DNA from: Chloroflexota bacterium
GTDB taxonomy: Bacteria > Chloroflexota > Anaerolineae > Aggregatilineales > UBA3940
Direction of reading: 5' to 3'
DNA: 6,680 bases
Assembly (NCBI GenBank): GCA_011051745.1
Contig: DRKO01000062.1
Location: 1 to 6,680 of the forward strand
The translations under genes were made by a program, and so were the position numbers. Below the pieces are notes generated by a model. That model saw only the letters and a list, made by a program, of their open reading frames with translations, had not been told where the DNA came from and searched no databases. Below, piece after piece: positions 1 through 5,370 of the stretch. How positions within the stretch are numbered: position 1 is the stretch's first letter; each line of letters begins with the position of its first letter.

Positions 1-162
1 CCCATTGGCTCCGGCACCGTCGAAAGTGGCATCAAGCAATTCAAGACCCGCCTCACCGGCCCCGGCATGCGCTGGTCTCGCTCTGGCGCTGAGCACATGC
101 TTACCATCCGGTGTGCTATTCTCTCTGACACCTTTGATGCCCTCTGGCAGGCCGCTGCCTGA
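1..162 (+). CDS. Transposase, C-terminal fragment (probably ISKra4 family)
   Basis: Frame 1 is open from the first base to a TGA at 160-162, giving 53 residues. It begins PIGSGTVESGIKQFKTRL and continues with GPGMRWSR and a short helix ending in LWQAAA. The block G-S-G-x-V-E-S, then a basic stretch and G-x-G-M-R-W-S, is the conserved C-terminal signature of ISKra4-like DDE transposases. The Glu of the VES motif (residue 8 here) is probably the last catalytic acidic residue. The gene is cut by the window edge, so I cannot tell whether the full transposase is intact. Codon use does not differ obviously from the neighbours. A related DDE family such as ISL3-like is a less likely alternative. Confidence 0.75.
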   Translation, partial: PIGSGTVESGIKQFKTRLTGPGMRWSRSGAEHMLTIRCAILSDTFDALWQAAA

Positions 163-184
163 CCCACGAAATTGAAATGCACCC
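163..184 (+). repeat. Probable right terminal inverted repeat of the insertion sequence
   Basis: The DNA just after the transposase stop reads CCCACGAAATTGAAATGCAC followed by CCC. On the other strand it begins GGGGTGCATTTCAAT. ISKra4-type elements usually have ends starting with GGG, and the end usually lies a few tens of bases past the transposase stop, so this is the natural place for the IS boundary (about 183-185). The matching left end lies outside the window and no target duplication can be checked, so the call is inferred. Confidence 0.4.
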
Positions 185-201
185 CTGAGCACTTCCCCCT
201 T

Positions 202-230
202 TCGACAGACCCTCCCGAACGTGGTAAACT
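202..230 (+). promoter_or_regulatory. Candidate sigma70-type promoter for sat
   Basis: TCGACA at 202-207 (5 of 6 to TTGACA) and TAAACT at 225-230 (4 of 6 to TATAAT) are separated by exactly 17 bp. Transcription would start near 237, giving a leader of about 93 nt before the TTG start of sat. The -35 box lies about 18 bp outside the inferred IS end, so the promoter appears native to the sat locus, but any upstream activator site would have been separated from it by the insertion. Confidence 0.5.
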
Positions 231-234
231 TTAT

Positions 235-269
235 ATGCACGCATCGAAGGGGCGCGCGGATGCGTGTAT
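235..269 (+). promoter_or_regulatory. 11-bp hairpin at the predicted 5' end of the sat mRNA
   Basis: ATGCACGCATC (235-245) pairs with GATGCGTGTAT (259-269) over 11 bp with a single G-U wobble. The loop is 13 nt and G-rich (246-258). The hairpin begins within a few bases of the transcription start predicted from the candidate promoter. It could protect the 5' end of the transcript, be part of a leader control element, or act at DNA level as a dyad operator just downstream of the -10 box. It does not resemble a riboswitch class I can name. Confidence 0.45.
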
Positions 270-317
270 TTTCATGCATGGGTACTGTGCAGGCTTTTAC
301 ATCAGGTGCGCGCTTAC

Positions 318-322
318 AGAGG
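318..322 (+). promoter_or_regulatory. Shine-Dalgarno site that fixes the TTG start of sat
   Basis: AGAGG at 318-322 lies 7 nt before TTG at 330-332. The in-frame GTG at 264 has no comparable site, and its 22 extra residues would be encoded across the leader hairpin. The short N-terminus before the conserved IAPHGGTLV block fits the usual start of the family, so the TTG is preferred. Confidence 0.7.
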
Positions 323-329
323 TGTTCCC

Positions 330-1562
330 TTGGCTAAGAAGGTTAACGACAACGGTCCCGGCTACGTAGGATCCATCGCCCCGCATGGCGGCACGCTGGT
401 GAGCCGTCTGCTGCGGGGTGAGATGGCTGAAGCCACGCGCGAAATGGCCCAGAGTTTGAAGACGATCGTCCTTTCGCCGATGAACGTCTCAGACCTGGAA
501 CTCATCGCGGTGGGGGCCTTCAGCCCGCTGACCGGTTTCATGGGGCAGGCGGACTATCAGAGCGTTGTGTTTGACATGCATCTGGTGAACGGGCTGCCCT
601 GGACGATTCCGGTCACCCTGCCGGTGGATGAAGAGACGGCGGCGGATATCAAGATCGGGCAATCAGTGGCACTGGCGGAGCGCACGCCCGAAGGCGATCT
701 GCACCTGATGGGCGTGATAGAGGTCAGCGAGAAATACACGTATGATAAGCGTGTCGAGGCTGAGAAAGTCTATCGCACCACCGAGGATAAGCATCCCGGT
801 GTAGCGCGGCTTTACAGGCAGGGGGATGTGCTGCTGGCAGGTGATATCTGGGTGTTTGACCTGCCTCTGGCTGCCCGGACGGAGTTCCCCGAACTGCGGC
901 ACACTCCGGCTCAGGCGCGACGGCTGTTCGCCCGCGCTGGCTGGCGACGGATCGTCGCCTTCCAGACGCGCAATCCGATCCACCGGGCACACGAGTACAT
1001 CCAGAAGACCGCCCTTGAGATCGTTGATGGGCTGTTTCTCCACCCTCTGGTCGGGGAAACCAAGGCGGACGACATCCCCGCCGATGTGCGGATCGCAAGC
1101 TATCAGGCTATCCTGCGCGACTACTACCCCGCCGAGCGGGTGTTGCTGGGTGTCTTTCCGGCGGCGATGCGCTACGCTGGCCCGCGCGAGGCCATCTTCC
1201 ACGCCATCGCCCGTAAGAACTACGGCTGTACACATTTCATCGTCGGGCGCGATCATGCGGGCGTCAAGGGGTACTATGGCACGTATGATGCCCACTACAT
1301 CTTTGATGAGTTCGACCCCGACGCAATCGGGATCACGCCGCTCTTCTTCGACCATGCTTTCTATTGCAAGAAGTGCGGCGCGGTTGTCACGGCCAAGACC
1401 TGCCCGCACGATCCCTCTGAGCACGTCTTCCTCTCCGGGACTCAGGTGCGCGAAATGCTGGAGCGTGGCGAGATGCTGCCGGAGGAGTTTACCCGTCCGG
1501 AGGTCAGCAAGGTGCTGATCGAGGGGATGCAGCGCAGGAAGCGGGGGCGGGACAGGCGTTAA
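330..1562 (+). CDS. sat: Sulfate adenylyltransferase (ATP sulfurylase)
   Basis: This cytosolic enzyme converts ATP and sulfate to adenosine 5'-phosphosulfate (APS) and pyrophosphate, the first step of sulfate activation. From the TTG start the protein has 410 residues, near the usual 380-400 of the single-domain Sat type; there is no fused APS kinase domain. The N-terminal PUA-like part starts with IAPHGGTLV (16-24) and contains SDLELIAVGAFSPLTGFMG. The catalytic part carries QTRNPIHRAH (212-221), which holds the nucleotide-binding HxxH, then FPAAMRYAGPREA (276-288) and GRDHAG (306-311). Cys346, Cys349 and Cys358 with a nearby His (360 or 365) form a probable zinc site like that known in thermophilic bacterial Sat. 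The C-terminus has LSGTQVREML and FTRPEV. The gene looks intact. It may be assimilatory, dissimilatory or used for sulfated products; the window holds no other sulfate gene to decide. Confidence 0.96.
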   Translation: MAKKVNDNGPGYVGSIAPHGGTLVSRLLRGEMAEATREMAQSLKTIVLSPMNVSDLELIAVGAFSPLTGFMGQADYQSVVFDMHLVNGLPWTIPVTLPVDEETAADIKIGQSVALAERTPEGDLHLMGVIEVSEKYTYDKRVEAEKVYRTTEDKHPGVARLYRQGDVLLAGDIWVFDLPLAARTEFPELRHTPAQARRLFARAGWRRIVAFQTRNPIHRAHEYIQKTALEIVDGLFLHPLVGETKADDIPADVRIASYQAILRDYYPAERVLLGVFPAAMRYAGPREAIFHAIARKNYGCTHFIVGRDHAGVKGYYGTYDAHYIFDEFDPDAIGITPLFFDHAFYCKKCGAVVTAKTCPHDPSEHVFLSGTQVREMLERGEMLPEEFTRPEVSKVLIEGMQRRKRGRDRR

Positions 1563-1588
1563 AGTTAGCCGTTGGGTTTAGTTTTCCC

Positions 1589-1643
1589 CGGAGAAGGCCC
1601 CTTTCCGCGGGCGCTTTCGGCGGAGAGAGCCTTTTCAAAGGGG
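1589..1643 (+). repeat. Imperfect 32-nt-period repeat able to pair with the next Shine-Dalgarno
   Basis: In the 90-bp spacer after sat, a unit starting CGGAGAAGGCC (1589) recurs imperfectly as CGGAGAGAGCC (1621), 32 nt later. CCCCTTT at 1598-1604 can pair perfectly with AAAGGGG at 1637-1643, and CCGC (1605-1608) with GCGG (1620-1623) inside the loop. The 3' arm is the likely Shine-Dalgarno of the next gene, so the fold would mask it. There is no T-run, so it is not a standard intrinsic terminator. It could instead be a dispersed intergenic repeat. Confidence 0.35.
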
Positions 1644-1652
1644 ACTAGAAGA

Positions 1653-3104
1653 GTGAAGAAGATGTTTAACTTTCTGCGGCGCAAACGACGTGGCCGCAAG
1701 GTCATGGTGATCGGGCTGGACTGTGCGGCCCCTGAGCTGGTCTTCGATAAGTGGAAAGACGAACTGCCCACCTTCAGGAAGCTATACTCAGGCGGGCTGT
1801 ACGGCGAACTGGAGTCCTCTATTCCGGCCATCACCGTTCCCGCCTGGTCATCCATGATGTCCAGCAAAGACCCCGGCACGCTGGGAATCTATGGCTTCCG
1901 CAATCGGCGCGACTATTCCTACGACAATCTCTACATCGCGACCGGCGCGGCGGTTAAGGAGCCGCGTGTGTGGGACATTCTGGGCGAAGCCGGTAAGCGT
2001 GTTGTGCTGGTCGGCGTACCCCAGACGTTCCCCATCAAGCCGGTGAACGGAGTCTGTATCTCCAGCTTTCTGACGCCTACTCTGGAGAGCGGGTTCACCT
2101 ATCCTTCCGAACTGGCAGAGAAGGTGCTGTCTATCGCCCCCCGCTATGAGGTAGATGTCCGCAACTTTCGGACGCCTGATAAGGACTGGCTCCTCAAGCA
2201 GTTGTGGGACATGACCGAAATGCGCTTCCGGGTGCTCAACCACCTGCTGGAAAACGAACCCTGGGATTACTTCATGTGGGTTGAGATGGGCGTGGACCGC
2301 ATCCATCATGGGATGTGGTCCTTCATGGACCCCGGTCATCGCCGCTACGAGCCGGGCAACAAATACGAGAACTCGATCAAAGAGTACTATCAGCTTATTG
2401 ACGCGCAGCTTGCCCACATGCTGGATAAAATCGACGACGAAACGATGGTGCTCGTCCTCTCCGATCACGGTGGTAAGAAGATGGACGGCGGCATCTGCAT
2501 CAACGAGTGGCTGTGGCGCAACGGCTATCTTGTCCTCAAAGAAGACCCGCCGGAGATGTTCGACGAGAACGGAAAGCGCATCCTGACGCCGTTCGCCAAG
2601 GTCGAGGTGGACTGGGAGAAGACACGGGCCTGGGGTCAGGGCGGCTACTATGGGCGGGTCTTCCTGAACGTTGAGGGGCGCGAGCCGCAGGGCGTCATCA
2701 AGCGTGAGGATTACGAACGTGTGCGGGATGAGTTGATTGAGCAATTCAAGGCTATCCCCGGCCCGGACGGCGAAGACCTGGGCACGGTCGTCTACAAGCC
2801 ACAGGAGATTTACCGGAAGGTTCGCAACGTCCCGCCTGACCTGATCGTCTACTGGGGCAACCTGAACTGGCGCTCAGTTGGGAGCTTCGGGCATGGAGGG
2901 ATTTACACTTTTGAGAACGACACCGGCCCGGACGACGCTAACCATGCCCAGAACGGGATGTTTATCCTTTACGATCCGGCCAACCCGGAGAGTAACCGGG
3001 AGATCACGGGTCGGCAGCTTATGGATGTGGCTCCCACCATCCTTGAATTGATGGGCGTGCCCGTCCCCTCTGATATGCAGGGGCGGCGGCTCTTTGGCGA
3101 TTAA
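1653..3104 (+). CDS. Alkaline-phosphatase-superfamily phosphodiesterase/phosphomutase-like protein
   Basis: The protein belongs to the type I phosphodiesterase/nucleotide pyrophosphatase branch of the AlkP superfamily (COG3379-like), metal-dependent hydrolases acting on phosphate esters; the substrate is unknown. From GTG 1653 it has 483 residues. Metal ligands and nucleophile appear in family order: IGLD (Asp23), SIPAITVPAWSSM with probable nucleophile Thr61, MGVDRIHHGMW (Asp215, His219), VLSDHGG (Asp271, His272), and a late His in GHGG (414) or ANHAQNG (431). The end, DVAPTILELMGVPVPSDMQG, is also typical. There is no sulfatase C/S-x-P-x-R motif. The N-terminus is short and very basic (FLRRKRRGRK) with no signal peptide, so it is probably cytoplasmic or on the inner membrane face. 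GTG 1653 is chosen because AAAGGGGA ends 8 nt before it; ATG 1662 is almost as good, and an upstream TTG at 1572 would only add translated spacer. Confidence 0.88.
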   Translation: MKKMFNFLRRKRRGRKVMVIGLDCAAPELVFDKWKDELPTFRKLYSGGLYGELESSIPAITVPAWSSMMSSKDPGTLGIYGFRNRRDYSYDNLYIATGAAVKEPRVWDILGEAGKRVVLVGVPQTFPIKPVNGVCISSFLTPTLESGFTYPSELAEKVLSIAPRYEVDVRNFRTPDKDWLLKQLWDMTEMRFRVLNHLLENEPWDYFMWVEMGVDRIHHGMWSFMDPGHRRYEPGNKYENSIKEYYQLIDAQLAHMLDKIDDETMVLVLSDHGGKKMDGGICINEWLWRNGYLVLKEDPPEMFDENGKRILTPFAKVEVDWEKTRAWGQGGYYGRVFLNVEGREPQGVIKREDYERVRDELIEQFKAIPGPDGEDLGTVVYKPQEIYRKVRNVPPDLIVYWGNLNWRSVGSFGHGGIYTFENDTGPDDANHAQNGMFILYDPANPESNREITGRQLMDVAPTILELMGVPVPSDMQGRRLFGD

Positions 3105-3140
3105 GCAGGGCACCCTCTCAGGCTCCTGAAACGGTCACTT

Positions 3141-4487
3141 ATGCGGAGGGATTTTAGAAAGAGGCTGGTTGCTGTTCTGGCGCTCGCGCTTCTGGTGCGA
3201 GCGCCAGTTGTGATCTCCATCTTTTCCGAACCGCAGCGGGCTATTCTGGCCTCTGATAGCCGTCAGTATCTGGGGCTGGCCGCCATCCTCGCCTCGCATG
3301 GCGTTTTCAGCCAGACACCGCCCCCGCCCCTCCAGCCGGAGGTTTTACGCACGCCCGGCTATCCGGCCTTCATCGCTCCCTTTATGCTCCTGTGGGGGCC
3401 ACAGCCCCTGAAGGCTCTGGTTGCTGCTCAGGCGATCATCGGTGCGCTGACGGCGGTCGGAGTCGCCCTGCTTGGGCGATGGCTGTTCGACGAGCGGACG
3501 GGAACGCTTGCCGGAGTGACGTATGCACTTGCGCCCATGTCCGCCGTGATGACTGGCTACGTCTATGCCGAAACGCTGTTTGCCGCCTGTCTGGTTGGCG
3601 GGGCGGTGCTTCTCGTCCGGGGTCTGGAGGATGAGCGCTGGTGGCTGAGCGCGGCGGGCGGGGTGCTTTTCGGTATGGCGACGCTAACCCGGCCTATCGG
3701 GCTGCTGCTATTGCCGCTTCTGATCCTGATCCCGCTCACCCGTATGCCCCTTCGGTCAGCCTGGCGATACGCTCTGGCTCTCATAGCCAGTTTCATGCTC
3801 GTGGTGGGGGCGTGGATGGGGCGCAACGCCTTTTACTTCGGGCATTTCGGCCTGACGACGATCAGCAACCTTAACCTCTACTACTACAACGCCGCCAGCC
3901 TTGAGGCCCACCGTCTGGGCATCTCGCTTGAGGAAGCGCGTGCGATGCTCGCTGAGCGGCTGAGTGAGCAGCCGCCCGATGATTCACGCTGGCCCGGCTC
4001 CCGCGAGGGGGCACTGGCACGCAGTATCATTCTGGAGCATCCTGTCGCCTTTGCCTGGTATAACGGTCTGGATGCGCTCAACGGCCTGCGTCCCGGCTTT
4101 AGCTTCATGCTGGGGCTACTGGATGAATCCGGCGGCACGCGCGATCCGATCTCCGCCTTCATTGCGGGGGACATTCCCGCCATCCTGACGGCCATGCGCG
4201 GCCAGCGAGTCGTGATCCTTCTGCTGGAAGGTTACATGCTGCTCTTTACCGGCCTGCTGGTCGGGCTGAGCGTCGCTGGTTCTCTCATGCTCCTGCTTCG
4301 AAGGAGGTGGTCTGAAGTTGTGCTGCTGGCCCTGATCCCTGCTCTCCTGCTTTACCTGCCGGGCATCGCCTCGAACGCTCGCTTCCGCGCTCCGGTTGAA
4401 ACGTTCCTCGCGATTCTGGCTGCTGCAGGGGCAACCGGCCTCCTCGCAATGCTCAGCCGAAGCCGGAGAGCGGGCGAGGCAGATTGA
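3141..4487 (+). CDS. GT39/PMT-like membrane glycosyltransferase
   Basis: This is a multi-pass GT-C fold protein of 448 residues, a type that transfers sugars from polyprenyl-phosphate donors to lipids, glycans or proteins on the outer face of the membrane. After a basic N-terminus comes a first membrane helix (about 9-28). The first external loop has ASDSRQYLGLA with Asp39, the usual catalytic acidic position, then RTPGYPAF (70-77), a hallmark of the family. YAETLF (142-147), LTRPIG (182-187) and WMGRNAFYFG (225-234) follow, then a soluble segment (about 250-300), and late helices with NARFRAPVE (412-420). Roughly nine or ten hydrophobic segments are visible. It lies 36 bp after the AlkP-type gene, so the two are likely co-transcribed. 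The ATG has no good Shine-Dalgarno; no better start is visible. The acceptor and sugar cannot be read from sequence. Confidence 0.85.
   Translation: MRRDFRKRLVAVLALALLVRAPVVISIFSEPQRAILASDSRQYLGLAAILASHGVFSQTPPPPLQPEVLRTPGYPAFIAPFMLLWGPQPLKALVAAQAIIGALTAVGVALLGRWLFDERTGTLAGVTYALAPMSAVMTGYVYAETLFAACLVGGAVLLVRGLEDERWWLSAAGGVLFGMATLTRPIGLLLLPLLILIPLTRMPLRSAWRYALALIASFMLVVGAWMGRNAFYFGHFGLTTISNLNLYYYNAASLEAHRLGISLEEARAMLAERLSEQPPDDSRWPGSREGALARSIILEHPVAFAWYNGLDALNGLRPGFSFMLGLLDESGGTRDPISAFIAGDIPAILTAMRGQRVVILLLEGYMLLFTGLLVGLSVAGSLMLLLRRRWSEVVLLALIPALLLYLPGIASNARFRAPVETFLAILAAAGATGLLAMLSRSRRAGEAD
3177..3207 (+). other. Strong hairpin inside the start of the glycosyltransferase gene
   Basis: CTGGCGCTCGC (3177-3187) and GCGAGCGCCAG (3197-3207) are a perfect 11-bp inverted repeat. 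Three further pairs (G-U, C-G, U-G) close the stem down to a TCT loop, making 14 bp in 31 nt. It falls in codons 13-23, which encode the first membrane helix. The mRNA fold would be very stable, roughly 36 nt after the start codon, where it could slow ribosomes. It may equally follow from GC-rich Leu/Ala/Arg codons. Confidence 0.5.
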
Positions 4488-4493
4488 TCAGCG

Positions 4494-4503
4494 GGTAGCT
4501 ACC
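4494..4503. other. Perfect palindrome at the convergent gene junction
   Basis: GGTAGCTACC is a perfect 10-bp palindrome that spans the stop codon (CTA, 4499-4501) of the minus-strand gene, 7 bp past the stop of the plus-strand gene. The alternative pairing GCGG (4491-4494) with CCGC (4502-4505) leaves a 7-nt loop. Neither is followed by a T-run on either strand, so no standard intrinsic terminator separates these convergent genes; read-through would give antisense transcripts. Confidence 0.4.
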
Positions 4504-5212
4504 GCCAGCCGTTGTGAAATTCCATGAACTGGCCGTTGCTGGAGCGGATCACACACAGCGACGGCCCGCCGGGGACGGAGTCAAAATACAGATAGCCATT
4601 GCACGATCCCCGCATCCCGTACTGGTACTGCTCGACGACCCAGTACAACTCGCTATCCGGAGCGGGGCGGTCCGTCTCAAACTCGATGTTGAACTGTCCG
4701 GGTCGAGTCAGTGTGCCGATTACGTCGGTCTCGGTGAAGCCGTTCGGGTAAGCGTATCGCGCCCGCACGGTCGAGATCACGGAGAGGCAGGCATCCACTC
4801 GCGCCTCGCCCATGCCGCCCACCTCGTAGTAACACAGCCAGCTAAGGGCGTTTTTCTCCGCCTCCGTCCACTCGATCAGCGGGAGCGTGCCGGTGACGGT
4901 TGGAGCTGCTTCCCCATCTGATGCGGGGGGCGTCCCCGCAGGCCGGGTAGGGGTGACGGGGCCTGCCAGCGTCGGGGAAGGGGTCGGGCCGGGGGTTCCA
5001 ATGGGCAGGGCTGCCGCCTCGCTACCGGGGTTCGGGGATGTCTCCGGCATGCCTTCCCCGGCGGCGGCCTCCGGCCTCCCCTGAGCGGGCAGGAAGGCCA
5101 GCAGCGCCAGCCCTCCGATTGAGAGGATCGTCAGCCCCACTCCGACAGCGATCAGCAGGGCGGGCAGGCGAGGCTCCCCGGATTCAGGCAAGATTTGCTC
5201 AGCGTCACTCAT
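4499..5212 (-). CDS. Membrane-anchored SleB-like cell-wall hydrolase
   Basis: The 237-residue protein has a short acidic N-terminus, one membrane helix (about 16-40) that probably acts as an uncleaved anchor, a Pro/Thr/Gly/Ala-rich linker (about 45-110), and a C-terminal domain (about 114-237). That domain matches the Hydrolase_2/SleB pattern: TEAEKNALSWLCYYEVGG with likely catalytic Glu130, then ACLSVISTVRAR, TETDVIGTLTRPGQFN (159-175), and a C-terminal segment ending in SLCVIRSSNGQF. Family members cleave peptidoglycan glycan strands, so the domain should face outside. Cys127, 142, 204 and 220 could form two disulfides. The ATG at 5212 is chosen over an in-frame ATG at 5329 because the extra 39 residues are low in homology-like features and contain the promoter boxes. 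The family assignment rests on motif pattern only. Confidence 0.75.
   Translation of the reverse strand: MSDAEQILPESGEPRLPALLIAVGVGLTILSIGGLALLAFLPAQGRPEAAAGEGMPETSPNPGSEAAALPIGTPGPTPSPTLAGPVTPTRPAGTPPASDGEAAPTVTGTLPLIEWTEAEKNALSWLCYYEVGGMGEARVDACLSVISTVRARYAYPNGFTETDVIGTLTRPGQFNIEFETDRPAPDSELYWVVEQYQYGMRGSCNGYLYFDSVPGGPSLCVIRSSNGQFMEFHNGWR
4945..4995 (+). other. G-quadruplex-capable tract opposite the Pro/Thr linker
   Basis: Seven runs of three or more G lie in 51 nt on the plus strand. Four of them (4974-4977, 4980-4983, 4986-4988, 4991-4995) are separated by just 2 nt each, fitting the classic G3+N1-7 pattern. Three more runs are at 4945-4947, 4950-4953 and 4958-4961. The plus strand is the template for the minus-strand hydrolase gene, so a fold would lie in the RNA polymerase path rather than in its mRNA. 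It arises from Pro and Gly codons of the linker. Confidence 0.55.
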
Positions 5213-5221
5213 AGCGCCGTG

Positions 5222-5250
5222 ATCATAGCGACTTGGCCCACCGGCGACAA
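5222..5250 (-). promoter_or_regulatory. Promoter of the SleB-like gene, likely leaderless
   Basis: On the minus strand TTGTCG (5250-5245) and TATGAT (5227-5222, 5 of 6 to consensus) are separated by exactly 17 bp. Only 9 nt lie between the -10 box and the ATG at 5212. Transcription would therefore begin at or within a few bases of the start codon. No Shine-Dalgarno is present, which fits a leaderless mRNA. Confidence 0.6.
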
Positions 5251-5355
5251 GCTCTGACCGCCTGCCTTCGTAGGGCTGGCTCCCGGCCAGACCAGAAACG
5301 CCCTTATCCGCCCTCTGCTCATCCACCATTGCGTGGTAGACTGGCCGAGATCGGG

Positions 5356-5361
5356 TAAAAT
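5356..5361 (+). promoter_or_regulatory. -10 box of the second glycosyltransferase gene, likely leaderless
   Basis: TAAAAT at 5356-5361 matches TATAAT in 5 of 6 positions and lies 9 nt before the ATG at 5371. There is no Shine-Dalgarno in the short gap, which is all C and G. A -35 box at 16-18 bp spacing is not convincing; TTGCGT at 5329 is 21 bp away. The rest of the 158-bp divergent region (5213-5370) shows only short inverted repeats, such as CTGGC at 5276 with GCCAG at 5286. Confidence 0.5.
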
Positions 5362-5370
5362 CCCCGCGCC

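Noticed and set aside
264..329. Longer sat protein starting at GTG 264
   Set aside because: No ribosome site before it, it would run through the leader hairpin, and the 22 extra residues do not resemble the family N-terminus. TTG 330 has AGAGG at 7-nt spacing.
663..1424. Long minus-strand open frame opposite sat
   Set aside because: Antisense shadow of a clearly conserved gene in GC-rich DNA; its protein shows no recognisable motif.
1572..1652. N-terminal extension of the AlkP-type protein to TTG 1572
   Set aside because: No ribosome site, and it would translate the repeat-like spacer; the family normally starts shortly before the V-x-G-L-D strand.
1563..1652. Intrinsic terminator after sat
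   Set aside because: The possible stem at 1598-1643 has a 32-nt loop and no following T-run.
1848..2744. 298-codon minus-strand open frame opposite the AlkP-type gene
   Set aside because: The plus-strand frame has all catalytic motifs of its family; the antisense frame has none and no promoter or ribosome site stands out.
5213..5329. N-terminal extension of the SleB-like protein to ATG 5329
   Set aside because: The extension covers the -35/-10 boxes, has no Shine-Dalgarno, and is hydrophilic sequence before an otherwise normal short N-terminus and anchor.
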